Below, piece by piece: positions 16,516 through 26,204 of a stretch of DNA of 64,000 bases. Origin of the DNA: Chitinophagaceae bacterium (GTDB lineage Bacteria; Bacteroidota; Bacteroidia; Chitinophagales; Chitinophagaceae); contig JAIEMP010000012.1 of the NCBI GenBank assembly GCA_019752045.1, positions 1 to 64,000 on the forward strand, written 5' to 3'. The notes below the pieces were generated by a model. The model saw only the letters and a list, made by a program, of their open reading frames with translations. It had not been told where the DNA came from and made no database searches. Position numbers and translations under genes: made by a program. Numbering within the stretch: the stretch's first letter is position 1; each line of letters opens with the position of its first letter.

Positions 16516-18999
16516 CTATTTCTGACCGGTTATTTTAGGCTTACGTTTCCGTTTTTGTTCAGCCTCTTCATCCTCTTCAGCAATTTTTACAAACGCACTT
16601 CTGCGGGGTGCCGGCATCACTGCATCTTCCCCCTTCACTGCTTTCCAGATTACTTCGCTGAAAAGCAGATCGGGTATACGGTCTTCTTTTGTAAAATCGA
16701 AACTGTTGCTGAGTCGTGCAGTGTTACTGTTACGGGTATTTATTTCATTTAAATCTACAGAAACGGGAACAGCTGTAAAAGAAGTGTAATCGGGATTGGC
16801 CGTAAACGATCGCCACATAGGTGTTGCAGCGGCATCGTACTGACTCATAGGCGGTAACCCTAAAATAAGTTCGATAGTGCGTAACATAGAGGAGGTTGAA
16901 TACATGGTATGATCTGTATAACCCCGCTTTACAAACGGACCTGCAACGTAGGCAGTAGTGCGGTGAGCATCTACATGATCGGGCCCGTTCTGTGCATCAT
17001 CTTCAACAATAAACACCACACTCTCTTTCCAGATGGGACTTTTAGATAAATATTCAACAAACAGTCCAACAGCCAGATCATTATCTGCTACATGTGCAAA
17101 TGGAGTTGGTCTGCCTGTTCGCAATCCTTCAGTATGATCGTTACCAAAACGCATGGAGTTAAAACGTGGCACAGCATTTACAGCCAGCAGTGAATCGAAC
17201 TCACGGCGCCATTGATAAAAGCGGGTGGTATCTCTTACACTTAAATTGTAACCGGTATAATATGGACAGAAATGATTTTCCAACGCAGGAATATTTGCTT
17301 TACCCCCATCTGCAAACTCACCATAAGTGCGGTAGCTTACGCCGGCACGTTTACAGTAATCCCAAATAAATCCTCTTTTAGGATTGGCAACTTCCCGTTT
17401 TCCTTCGCCGGGATATGTACCGCCTCTGCCACCATAACTGGTGACCCAGTTCTTTTCTAAAAAATCGGTGGCGTGTGCAGAAGTGCTCCAGTTATGACCA
17501 TCGGCACTTACTTCTCCATCGGCATAAAAATTATCGAGCAATACAAATTCGTTCACAAGCTTGTGTTGGTTGGGTGTAATTTTTTGTCCGAATAAAACCA
17601 GACTGGTATCGCCGTTGCCTTGAGGCACATCGCCCAATACCTGATCGTATGTGCGGTTTTCTTTAATGATATAAAACACATACTTAATTGGTGTGGCATC
17701 GCCTTTCTTCATGGGGATAGGATTTCCTTTTTCACCTTCGGCTGTTTGTTCTTTTAGTTTTGAATAGGGTGTGTTTTTGTACACTGCCTTTGAATATACA
17801 GCCAGCATTGCATCAGTTGGTTCATCAACAATACTCATGGTGCCTTTCATTAAACCACCTATATAACCAGAACGAACTTTTACAGATGTATCGCCCACAT
17901 GACGTTCTACCGTTTGTTCAGGTTTGGATGGATTGGGGCCGGTGGGGTTAGCGAAAGAAGAAAATCCTTTGCCATTGGCTACGTATATTTTTTTACCCAC
18001 CACTTTGATGTTGGTTGGATACCAGCCTACAGGTATATATCCTTTTGATTTGCTTTTACCACGCTCAGATACATCAAATACGGCCAGGCAGTTATTATCT
18101 GCATTTGCAGCATACAATGTTTTTTCATTTTGCGAAAGTGCAAGTCCGTTCGCTGTTGATCCTGCAGGTGCATCAGCAAACAACGCTGTATTTAACACTT
18201 CAAGCACTTTACGCTTTTTAATATCAATAACAGATACACTGTTATCGTTTGCATTTGCTACAAACAACAAGGTGCCGTTTTTATTTAGCAATAATTCGTT
18301 GGGATTGTCACCGGTAGAAATGGATGCAACCATTTTCTTTTGCTTTGTATCGTATACTGCAATTTCATCTCCGCCCCATACAGAGATGTACAATTCTTTT
18401 TTATCGGGAGATAAGATACAGGCATACGCTTCAGCAGAGAGCTGCAGTTGCTGAACAATTTTTTTGGTTGAAAGATCAATCACATACAATGCATTGTTTT
18501 CTTTTGTAACCACAAACATCATGTTAGCTGCATCATCCATTGCAATACCGGCAGGTGAAATTTTTTCGGGCCACTTTGCTCCCAGCTTAATACTGTCTTT
18601 TAAAATCAGTTTATTATTGCTGATGCTGTATTGCAGTATCCAGTTATCATTTCCGCCCGATGCATAGAGAGAGCGCCCATCTGCGCTGAATGTTAATCCG
18701 TACCATGATTTTGGAATGATCACATTATCCGCAATGGTTTCTGTTTTAAGATCAATGAGCTGCAGACTCTGCACACTCTGTCCGTTATTGGTTACTGCCA
18801 TCCATTTTTTATTTGCCGATACAGCAAGGTTCAGCGGAAAATCACCTAACGGAAGTGATTGTCCTGCAGGTGATAGCTGCCAGCCATTTGGCAAACGAAC
18901 ACGCTTATTGTTTAGTTCGGTTTCAGGATTGTTTACCTGCTGTGCCTGTAAGCAAATGACAGAACATAAAAATGAAATAACAATTACAATCAATTTCAT
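16516..18999 (-). CDS. Secreted YncE-like beta-propeller / phosphoesterase fusion
   Basis: 827 residues from the start at 18999 (MKLIVIVISFLCSVICLQAQ signal peptide); the frame is open 20 codons further up, without signal-peptide character. Residues about 40-390 are YVTN/YncE-type propeller repeats (IDLKTETIADNVIIP, FVANANDNSVSVIDI, LYAANADNNCLAVFD). Residues about 440-780 are a phosphoesterase domain of the acid phosphatase/phospholipase C group, with FYIIKENRTYDQVLGD near its start and FIVEDDAQNGPDHVDAHRT later. The C terminus is highly charged (EEDEEAEQKRKRK). The substrate is unknown. This fused architecture is common in Bacteroidota and Acidobacteria. It is probably periplasmic or surface exposed. 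Confidence 0.85.
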   Translation of the reverse strand: MKLIVIVISFLCSVICLQAQQVNNPETELNNKRVRLPNGWQLSPAGQSLPLGDFPLNLAVSANKKWMAVTNNGQSVQSLQLIDLKTETIADNVIIPKSWYGLTFSADGRSLYASGGNDNWILQYSISNNKLILKDSIKLGAKWPEKISPAGIAMDDAANMMFVVTKENNALYVIDLSTKKIVQQLQLSAEAYACILSPDKKELYISVWGGDEIAVYDTKQKKMVASISTGDNPNELLLNKNGTLLFVANANDNSVSVIDIKKRKVLEVLNTALFADAPAGSTANGLALSQNEKTLYAANADNNCLAVFDVSERGKSKSKGYIPVGWYPTNIKVVGKKIYVANGKGFSSFANPTGPNPSKPEQTVERHVGDTSVKVRSGYIGGLMKGTMSIVDEPTDAMLAVYSKAVYKNTPYSKLKEQTAEGEKGNPIPMKKGDATPIKYVFYIIKENRTYDQVLGDVPQGNGDTSLVLFGQKITPNQHKLVNEFVLLDNFYADGEVSADGHNWSTSAHATDFLEKNWVTSYGGRGGTYPGEGKREVANPKRGFIWDYCKRAGVSYRTYGEFADGGKANIPALENHFCPYYTGYNLSVRDTTRFYQWRREFDSLLAVNAVPRFNSMRFGNDHTEGLRTGRPTPFAHVADNDLAVGLFVEYLSKSPIWKESVVFIVEDDAQNGPDHVDAHRTTAYVAGPFVKRGYTDHTMYSTSSMLRTIELILGLPPMSQYDAAATPMWRSFTANPDYTSFTAVPVSVDLNEINTRNSNTARLSNSFDFTKEDRIPDLLFSEVIWKAVKGEDAVMPAPRRSAFVKIAEEDEEAEQKRKRKPKITGQK

Positions 19000-19063
19000 A
19001 ACAATTCGGTTTAGATGCTGAGAATGAATAAAGCTACATGTAAAACAAACATCCTGCATATTT

Positions 19064-19094
19064 CAAAAACCCCTTTTGGAATGAGGGGTTTTTG
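19064..19094 (-). terminator. Terminator after the TonB receptor gene
   Basis: An 11-bp perfect stem CAAAAACCCCT (19064-19074) with AGGGGTTTTTG (19084-19094) and a 9-base loop. The A/T arms give a T tract in either direction. It lies 52 bp past the stop codon of the receptor gene and before the start of the next gene. Confidence 0.85.
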
Positions 19095-19145
19095 AACGCT
19101 GCCTGATGATAAGGCACGGAATAAACGGTTTCCGCATCAGTTAAA

Positions 19146-22100
19146 TTAAAAACTGTAACGGGCTCCTATTTGTATTTGAAAGGGTGTGCCGTTTGCCTGC
19201 ACAACACCTACATTTTCATTTACTCTGTAATTGTATTGTTTGGTTGCCTGATCGAACCCGGTTACAAATAATAAAGTTTGATTGCCTTGGTTAAAATTTC
19301 GTCCCCACTTTTTGTTGAGCAGATTGGCAAAGTTGAACACATCTGCACTAAGTGTAAACTTCTGCTTTTTAGAAATTTTAAAATCTTTGGTGAGACGGAT
19401 ATCAATGACGCCGGCAAAAGGATTTTCGCCACCATTACGGTCTGCAATTTTGCCCAGATTTTTTCTGATATAGTCTTTAATTCTGTTATCCGGGTTATTT
19501 AAAACTTTTTCCATTGAAGTTCTGATGGATGAGGGTGTTTTTGAATCGAACGGATTAAAAATGAAAGCAAGGTCATTATCATTACCCGGTCCGCCAACAA
19601 AATCGCCATTGATATCTGCATCAACTGTAAGACTGAAACGTGTACCACCAACTCCTGTAAAACGGCCGCTCAATGAAAATCCTTTCCATGTTGGTGTTGA
19701 TCCAAACACAACAATTTTATGTCTGAACTGGTTATCAGAAAAATTGATTTCACTTAAATCACGGGGATCTGATTTTACAGGCCGGAATGTAGAGGTGTTT
19801 GCAACATTACCGTTGTACGATGTATTGTCTCTTGTAACATTGTATGTATAACTTACATTGATATATCCGTCTTTGTAATACCTGTATTCTGCATCTGCAA
19901 TTGCTGTGTTGGAATACAACAATGCACCATTGGTAAATTCAAGTGTTCTTCCTACTGCCTGTGTTTTACGACCTAATACATTGTTGGTGATACCTGCAGA
20001 TGAAATAGAACTTGCAGGAACAAAAACTCCTCTGTTGTTTTCATTTGCCAATGTAAAGAAAGGCTGATCAACTAAATTTCTGTCGAGATATACGTAGTTA
20101 TTATAGGTATACGCAAAAAGAAAATTAGCTCCAACACGTAACTTACCCTGTAATAAAATCTTATTGTAAGAAAGGTTGGCTTTAAAAATAGATGGCACCT
20201 GCAAATCAGCATCGTTCAGGTTAATTGTAGAAACAGTTGGTACTCCTGCAATTAATCCCGGCGCTGTTGAGGGATTATCTCTGTATGATGGAAAATCAGG
20301 AACAGGAACACGGTTAATGCTTCCGTCTGTAGGGCGGGTAACATCAATTGCTGCAACCATTGTTCCGCTGTTTTGAATATTATTTACCTGTGCATAGGTA
20401 ATGGGATTGGCAGAGAATAATCCTGCGCCAAATTTTATAATGTCTGTACGCTTTCCCTTTACATCCCATGTAAGCTGAATACGTGGTTGAATATTATTCC
20501 AGTCGGTAGGATTATTATCTGTACGCAAACCGAGTTCTTTCTCTACAACCGGATTGTAATCACCTGCTGTTAAGTAACTGGTAACATCCCATCTTAATCC
20601 AACTGTTGCTTCAAGATTTTTAACAGGAAAAAACTGCATTTCTCCAAATAACGATCCATTGAAAACATATTGCTGAACAGAAGGTACTCCTTTCAACGGT
20701 ACTTCTCTTGCATACCTTGATGGATTGAGGTTATCAAAATCGGCAAGGCTGTTAAAAATAAAACGGCCATTCTGTTCATTGGAAATATATGTGTCGAGAT
20801 AGGTTAATGTATTATCTGTACCAAATGTAAAATTGTATTTCCCTTTTGTTATAAAGGTTGTATTGATCAGTTGCCATTGATTCTCCAGATTATCTTCGGG
20901 ATTAAACCGCTGCCCGCCAAGTTGAACGTTTGTGTTGCCCTGTGTACCGTTGGGCAATGTAGAACGCACAGTTACAATAGCTCTTGGAATATTTGCAGAA
21001 GGCAATTCTTTATTAGGTATATAATTTCTTGTAGCGGTCTGGTACTGTACTTTTAATTCGTTGAGTACATTCGAACGCACCTGTGTTCTTAACGATAACA
21101 GCGTGCTGTTTTCCTGCGATTTAAAATCGCCCCATACTTCGTACAGGTTGATATTGTTGTTATCATTTACACTGGTGGGATCGTTCCAGTTACTGAAGTT
21201 ATTACGGAGTGTTAAGCGGTTTTTTTCATTGATCTGCCAATCGAACCGCAGCAAAAAAGTATTGGCTGTTGTTTTTCTGCCAAACTCACCTGTCTGTTTG
21301 TTATTACTTAATCCATATTTTGCCCGTGCAATCCGCAACACATCATCTAATGCCTGTTTACTGATACGCAATGCAATTTCATCTGCTTCAGTTTTTATAT
21401 CTGCGATAAAAAAAGGTGCAGAAGCATCTTCACGGTCGAATGCAGTAAAGAAGTGGAGTTTATTTTTAATGATGGGTCCGCCAAGACTGAATCCGTATTG
21501 ATTGTTGGTAAACTTCTGTGTTCTTCTGTTGCCTCTGATATCAAATTTACTCGACAATGCATCAGATCTGAAATAGTTAAATACACTTCCGGTAAGGTTA
21601 TTGGTACCCGATTTTGTAACAGCGCTGATGGTACCACCACCCTGCCTGCCTTGTGTTACACTGTACACGTTGGTGATAATTTCAAACTCACGAATAGCTT
21701 CCATTGATAAAGAAAACGGGCCTCTTCCTATTTCACCACTGGTTAAATTATTTCTTGCACTAACCCCGTCAATTAAATAGTTAGTTGAAGAAAAACGCTG
21801 TCCGCCTAAATTAGCACCATTTGCTAATGGAGAAAGTGAAGCCAGGTTACTGAAGTTTCTGTTTTGTGCAGGTATTTGACGGATAGTGCTTGATGAAATA
21901 GCAGTACTTGCACCAAAGCGATCAATTCTGCTTGTTAATGTATTTGAACGAATCACCACTTCAGCAAGATCAGAACTGTTTTCTGTGAGTACAAAATCAG
22001 CAATCACCTGGTCACCGAGGTTGATCGAAAGATTCTCCTTCATCTGTTTTTTGTACCCCACAAAACTTACCTCCACTATATAAGGTGAGCCCAAGGGCAA

Positions 22101-22322
22101 CTGTCTGAAATAATAGTTCCCCTTTGCATTGGTTTGTGTACTCGACTTAAAACCGGTAGAGGTGTTTGTAATCATTACAGTAGCACCTGCCAACGGCTTT
22201 TGTTCATTATTAAGTACTGTTCCCGTTACCGATGCATCGGTAGACTGACTAAACACATCTGTTAAAAGCATTGATTGAAAAACAAAGAAAACGAAAAGGA
22301 AAATCTGAATACTTTTTTTCAT
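19146..22322 (-). CDS. TonB-dependent receptor with CarboxypepD_reg-like domain (Oar type)
   Basis: 1058 residues. A signal peptide (about 1-25) is followed by a carboxypeptidase regulatory-like domain (about 30-115: GTVLNNEQKPLAGATVMI, VSFVGYKKQ), a plug domain (QIPAQNRNFSNLASLSP, STNYLIDGVSARNN, GGGTISAVTKSGTNNLTGS) and a 22-strand barrel ending in the aromatic terminal strand QIGARYSF. This is the Oar-like subgroup, not SusC: no SusD-like gene is next to it and the plug has the Oar pattern. It moves a large or scarce substrate across the outer membrane using TonB energy; the substrate is unknown. It is monocistronic, with a 307-bp upstream gap. Confidence 0.92.
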   Translation of the reverse strand: MKKSIQIFLFVFFVFQSMLLTDVFSQSTDASVTGTVLNNEQKPLAGATVMITNTSTGFKSSTQTNAKGNYYFRQLPLGSPYIVEVSFVGYKKQMKENLSINLGDQVIADFVLTENSSDLAEVVIRSNTLTSRIDRFGASTAISSSTIRQIPAQNRNFSNLASLSPLANGANLGGQRFSSTNYLIDGVSARNNLTSGEIGRGPFSLSMEAIREFEIITNVYSVTQGRQGGGTISAVTKSGTNNLTGSVFNYFRSDALSSKFDIRGNRRTQKFTNNQYGFSLGGPIIKNKLHFFTAFDREDASAPFFIADIKTEADEIALRISKQALDDVLRIARAKYGLSNNKQTGEFGRKTTANTFLLRFDWQINEKNRLTLRNNFSNWNDPTSVNDNNNINLYEVWGDFKSQENSTLLSLRTQVRSNVLNELKVQYQTATRNYIPNKELPSANIPRAIVTVRSTLPNGTQGNTNVQLGGQRFNPEDNLENQWQLINTTFITKGKYNFTFGTDNTLTYLDTYISNEQNGRFIFNSLADFDNLNPSRYAREVPLKGVPSVQQYVFNGSLFGEMQFFPVKNLEATVGLRWDVTSYLTAGDYNPVVEKELGLRTDNNPTDWNNIQPRIQLTWDVKGKRTDIIKFGAGLFSANPITYAQVNNIQNSGTMVAAIDVTRPTDGSINRVPVPDFPSYRDNPSTAPGLIAGVPTVSTINLNDADLQVPSIFKANLSYNKILLQGKLRVGANFLFAYTYNNYVYLDRNLVDQPFFTLANENNRGVFVPASSISSAGITNNVLGRKTQAVGRTLEFTNGALLYSNTAIADAEYRYYKDGYINVSYTYNVTRDNTSYNGNVANTSTFRPVKSDPRDLSEINFSDNQFRHKIVVFGSTPTWKGFSLSGRFTGVGGTRFSLTVDADINGDFVGGPGNDNDLAFIFNPFDSKTPSSIRTSMEKVLNNPDNRIKDYIRKNLGKIADRNGGENPFAGVIDIRLTKDFKISKKQKFTLSADVFNFANLLNKKWGRNFNQGNQTLLFVTGFDQATKQYNYRVNENVGVVQANGTPFQIQIGARYSF

Positions 22323-22629
22323 TGCAGCAGTTTTACTGTTAATTAAGAAAGTGAAAAAAACATGCTACTCACTCTAAACATCATCTAAACTTTGCTTACA
22401 GATATTTAGTATAAGTAACAGGCTGCAAAACTGCAGTTGCTATGTGACCGAATTCTTAATGGCACATTAACAAACAATGAAAAGAATGTTATGAAAACAA
22501 AAATGAATTAAAAGCAAAGCCTTTTATGCGCTTAAAGCATTATAGAAAATTAACAATAGCTGCCGGAGAAATGCCAATGAGTTTACAGTATCACTAACTG
22601 TTATGCAGAAACTTATTTAACTATGTATT
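22323..22629. other. 307-bp spacer without recognisable gene
   Basis: AT-rich gap between the TonB receptor gene and the TspO-like gene, both on the minus strand. No open frame of note, no tRNA and no clear TAnnTTTG promoter were found. It must hold the receptor promoter, which may depend on an alternative (ECF) sigma factor. Terminator-like structure is not evident. Confidence 0.6.
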
Positions 22630-23403
22630 TTACTTGATGTCCTTTTTTACAAGACCAATAAGACCAGCCAGTAAAACAAGACCACATGAAACCCCTGCTG
22701 TATAACTCACAGTTACAGTATCCTGCTGACCTTTATAAATTCCGAACAAGGCCCATCCAACTACAACTGCAAAAGCTGCTTCCCGTTTTACCAAACTAAA
22801 CCAGCAACCGAGTAAAGCGGCAATTACAATCATGATGCAACTCCATAACCACGGCTGCATGCCAAACCCTTTCCAATCTATATCAACCAAAACGGCTGTT
22901 GTGTTTGCAATGCTTGCTACGCAGATCCATGCCAGATACATCACAAAAGGAATATAAAGAAGCAAAGTTGCTCTGGTGTTCAACTGCATTTTTGCAGCCT
23001 GCATACTGCGGTAAATAGTTATTAATGTACTCAGCAGCCAGAACATGATCAGTAATGCAGCAACCGGCAACAACTGATGCCACATAATAATCCAAACAGC
23101 ATTTAATGTACAGGATAAAGTAAAAAATGGCGCCACTTTACGTATATGATTAAACAGTATTGTTTGTTTTTGTTTCCAAAGAATGATACCGGAATAAATA
23201 ACCCAACCGAGTAATAGCAAATACAGTATACCCCAGATACTAAAAGTAAATCCTGCGGGTACAAAGAGATTGGGATACATGGCACTGATTTCTCCTGTAT
23301 TGTATCCATTCAACGGCAATGCATTGGCCAATGTATTTACAAGAATCATAACACTGTAAAACAAAACCTGTAATACAGCAACCGATTTCGAATGACGCAG
23401 CAT
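22630..23403 (-). CDS. Tryptophan-rich TspO/MBR-like membrane protein
   Basis: 257 residues with about seven to eight membrane helices. The stretch PNLFVPAGFTFSIWGILYLLL matches the conserved TspO/MBR helix-1/2 motif, and Trp and Tyr are enriched throughout (AVWIIMWHQLLP, VMYLAWICVAS). TspO-family proteins bind porphyrins and related molecules. This longer version (257 against about 160 residues) carries extra C-terminal helices, so its ligand may differ. The plsC-like gene is upstream on the same strand with 25 bp between, so the two may be co-transcribed. Confidence 0.75.
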   Translation of the reverse strand: MLRHSKSVAVLQVLFYSVMILVNTLANALPLNGYNTGEISAMYPNLFVPAGFTFSIWGILYLLLLGWVIYSGIILWKQKQTILFNHIRKVAPFFTLSCTLNAVWIIMWHQLLPVAALLIMFWLLSTLITIYRSMQAAKMQLNTRATLLLYIPFVMYLAWICVASIANTTAVLVDIDWKGFGMQPWLWSCIMIVIAALLGCWFSLVKREAAFAVVVGWALFGIYKGQQDTVTVSYTAGVSCGLVLLAGLIGLVKKDIK

Positions 23404-23428
23404 AAAAACAGTTTACAAGATCAGCAAA

Positions 23429-24340
23429 TTATTTCCATAATACATAGGCCCTTGCCAAAAGAGGCAATAACACAACAATCAAAAGCGCCCACCACAACCC
23501 AAAGAAAGCGCCGGTAACGATAGCAATGCTTAACAGATAAACAGGATACAAAAAGGCGATCATGCAAAACAAAATACTATCGTAATGTATTTCGCCTTTG
23601 AGTTTATAAGCCAATTGCTGTACCGGTAAATAAAATAAAAAATGGGTGGCTATTGCCAGCAAAGCCGGTAATAATAAGAATGCTTTGTTTATAGTTGGTA
23701 CAGGTTGTTGATGTATTTCGGAAAGTATCTGTAACTGATCGCCCGTTTCTTTGTTGATTGCATTCATCCGGGCACCTGTTTCATCTATCCCGTTTAAAAC
23801 TTCTTTTCCAAACACTGTTCCAAAATGAATATCAACTTCTTTAGGAAAAGAAAAGAAAGAGCTGTAACGTAACCATACGGGCAGGCATTGAATGTTCAAC
23901 CCATCTTCCAATGCCTGTATAAACATGCGTGGCGCTCCTTTTTTTAAAGGAAGCTGCAGACTGGTTTGATATTTACAAAACCCTTCCACAAAAATGAGTA
24001 CATGTTCTCCACGCAGCAGTATTTGTCTGCACTCTTCAAATGTCTGATCATTTTTTCCAAGATTATCTTTTCCGTCTCTGATGCGGTAAATGGGAATCAT
24101 ATTCACTGAACGAAGTATAGCACGTACCCATGCTTTTTTAAACACATCACTCCGTGTAATGAAATGCACCCGTTGTTTCATTTGCGCTCCTACCAGTATG
24201 GCATCTAAAAAAGAATTGGGATGATTGCATCCAATGATCAAAGGTGTTTTAATTTCTCTTGCTTCACGGTTATAGAGTGAAAACCGTTTGCAAAACAGCC
24301 AGACTGTGAAAAGGGTGAGGTTCTTTACAAATAAATACAT
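23429..24340 (-). CDS. PlsC-type lysophospholipid acyltransferase
   Basis: 303 residues from MYLFVKNLTL at 24340; an upstream Met at 24391 would add 17 residues. The acyltransferase motif I is NHPNSFLD (H-X4-D), motif II region RSDVFKKAWVRAILRSVNMIPIYR, and motif III FVEGFCKYQ in place of the usual FPEG. Two membrane helices at the C terminus (about 215-300) follow the catalytic domain. The enzyme transfers an acyl chain to a lysolipid such as 1-acylglycerol-3-phosphate. The C-terminal membrane extension suggests a Bacteroidota-specific branch that may act on another lipid. Confidence 0.82.
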   Translation of the reverse strand: MYLFVKNLTLFTVWLFCKRFSLYNREAREIKTPLIIGCNHPNSFLDAILVGAQMKQRVHFITRSDVFKKAWVRAILRSVNMIPIYRIRDGKDNLGKNDQTFEECRQILLRGEHVLIFVEGFCKYQTSLQLPLKKGAPRMFIQALEDGLNIQCLPVWLRYSSFFSFPKEVDIHFGTVFGKEVLNGIDETGARMNAINKETGDQLQILSEIHQQPVPTINKAFLLLPALLAIATHFLFYLPVQQLAYKLKGEIHYDSILFCMIAFLYPVYLLSIAIVTGAFFGLWWALLIVVLLPLLARAYVLWK

Positions 24341-24455
24341 CAGGTTTGTTCGGTTATGCTGGCAAATTAAGGGAAATAATTGAACAGCCATGAGCCCTGC
24401 TTAAAGAACGGATGCATAGAAATTTCGCTTAACTTTCTCGTCTAAACGTTTTTTT

Positions 24456-26171
24456 ATGAAACATTGCTTTCTGTTAAGTCTTGTCCTTTTTATTTGCGGG
24501 TTGCAGTTACAGGCACAAACCAAGGTGCTGGTTCCTTACCCTTCTCAATTTGGAAATAAACCTTTGGATGGCCGCCTGCTGCTTTTGCTCAGCACCAATA
24601 AGAATGCTGAACCAAGATTTCAGATCAGTGATGGGCCACAAACTCAACAGGTATTTGGCATCAATGTAGATAACTGGATGCCGGGCCAAACAAAAACCAT
24701 TGACTTTAAAGCTTTCGGTTACCCTGTTGAAAACATGAAACAACTTAAAGCCGGTACGTATTATGTACAGGTGCTCCTTCACAAGTATGAAACATTTAAA
24801 CGAAAAGACGGACATACTGTAAAACTGCCAATGGACAGAGGCGAAGGACAGCATTGGAACACAGCACCGGGCAACTTGTACAACAAACCCGTGCAACTTC
24901 GTCTCAGCAATACCGGTAGTGAAGTAGTAACCGTAAAACTCGATAGCAAGATCCCTCCTATTGATTCTCCAAAAGACACGAAGTATATCAAACATATTAA
25001 AATACAAAGCAAACTGCTAACAGAATTCTGGGGGCGCCCCATGTATATTGGTGCACATGTTTTGTTGCCCGAAGGTTGGGATACACATCCAACAGTAAAA
25101 TATCCATTGGCTATTTTTCACGGACATTTTCCTGATGACTTCAGTGGTTTCAGAACCGATCCGCCAGATCCAAATCTGCAACCCGATTATATTGCTCGGT
25201 TTAATCTCAGTGGATACAACCGCATTGTACAACAGGAAGCCTATAATTTTTACAAACAATGGAGCGGTCCGGATTTTCCCAGAGTGATTGCCATTGAAAT
25301 ACAACATCCCACTCCATACTACGATGATTCATATGCTGTAAACAGTGCCAACAACGGACCTTATGGTGATGCCATTGTGTATGAATTGATTCCTGAAATT
25401 GAAAAACGTTTCAGAGGCATTGGTGAAGGATGGGCAAGATTTATGTATGGCGGCAGCACCGGAGGATGGGAAGTATTGGCAGCGCAAATTTTCTATCCAA
25501 CTCAATTCAATGGTTGCTACAGTGCATGCCCCGACCCGATTGATTTCAGAGCATATACGGTGATTGATATTTATAAAGACAAGAATGCCTATTACCAGGA
25601 AGGACCTTTCCGTAAAACATTAAGACCGGGCCACAGAAATTATCTGGGCCATGTTGATTCTTATATACGTGACAGTAATCTGCGGGAACTTGCATTGGGT
25701 ACCAACAGCCGCAGTGGTGATCAGTGGGATGTTTGGGAATCTGTTTACTCACCTGTTGGTGACGATGGCTATCCAAAACCTATCTGGAATAAATACACAG
25801 GCGATATTGATACAAGTGTTGCTGCTTACTGGAAAGAGCATTACGATCTGGGTCATATACTTGAACGTGACTGGAGTAAGATTGGTGATCATTTAAAAGG
25901 AAAAATAAAAATCTATTGCGGTGATATGGATAATTATTACCTGAACAATGCGGTGTACTTGATGGAAGAACGCTTAAAAAAATTAACTAATCCAAAAGCC
26001 GATGCATTTGTTGATTATGGCGACAGAGCAGAACATTGCTGGAATGGTGATCATACACAACCAAATTACATCAGCCGATTACGATACAATCAAATGTTTA
26101 TTACACGCTGGGCCGAAGAAGTAAAAACAAGAAGCCCGAAAGGTGCCGATCTTACAAGTTGGAGATACTAA
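24456..26171 (+). CDS. Secreted alpha/beta-hydrolase (putative esterase)
   Basis: 571 residues with a signal peptide (MKHCFLLSLVLFICGLQLQAQ). An N-terminal beta-rich domain (about 25-175) precedes a hydrolase domain opening GAHVLLPEGWDTHP and YPLAIFHGHFPDD. The nucleophile elbow is YGGSTGGWE (Gly-X-Ser-X-Gly type). A late His in AEHCWNGDH is a candidate for the triad. This resembles the esterase D/feruloyl-esterase-like group of secreted hydrolases; the substrate is unknown. It is monocistronic and ends in a bidirectional terminator shared with the next, convergent gene. Confidence 0.75.
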   Translation: MKHCFLLSLVLFICGLQLQAQTKVLVPYPSQFGNKPLDGRLLLLLSTNKNAEPRFQISDGPQTQQVFGINVDNWMPGQTKTIDFKAFGYPVENMKQLKAGTYYVQVLLHKYETFKRKDGHTVKLPMDRGEGQHWNTAPGNLYNKPVQLRLSNTGSEVVTVKLDSKIPPIDSPKDTKYIKHIKIQSKLLTEFWGRPMYIGAHVLLPEGWDTHPTVKYPLAIFHGHFPDDFSGFRTDPPDPNLQPDYIARFNLSGYNRIVQQEAYNFYKQWSGPDFPRVIAIEIQHPTPYYDDSYAVNSANNGPYGDAIVYELIPEIEKRFRGIGEGWARFMYGGSTGGWEVLAAQIFYPTQFNGCYSACPDPIDFRAYTVIDIYKDKNAYYQEGPFRKTLRPGHRNYLGHVDSYIRDSNLRELALGTNSRSGDQWDVWESVYSPVGDDGYPKPIWNKYTGDIDTSVAAYWKEHYDLGHILERDWSKIGDHLKGKIKIYCGDMDNYYLNNAVYLMEERLKKLTNPKADAFVDYGDRAEHCWNGDHTQPNYISRLRYNQMFITRWAEEVKTRSPKGADLTSWRY

Positions 26172-26172
26172 T

Positions 26173-26204
26173 AAAAATGCCGGGTGAAAAACCCGGCATT
26201 TTTT
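26173..26204. terminator. Bidirectional terminator overlapping a stop codon
   Basis: A 13-bp perfect stem AAAAATGCCGGGT (26173-26185) with ACCCGGCATTTTT (26191-26203), loop GAAAA, T tract on both sides. It begins two bases after the + strand stop and contains the first base of the convergent minus-strand stop codon (26203-26205). Confidence 0.92.

Noticed and set aside
17924-18454. 176-codon plus-strand open frame opposite the YncE/phosphoesterase gene
   Set aside because: Antisense shadow of a well-conserved propeller domain; composition follows the opposite strand.
19146-22322. SusC-type nutrient receptor
   Set aside because: No SusD-like gene is adjacent and the plug lacks the usual SusC features; the Oar-like form fits better.
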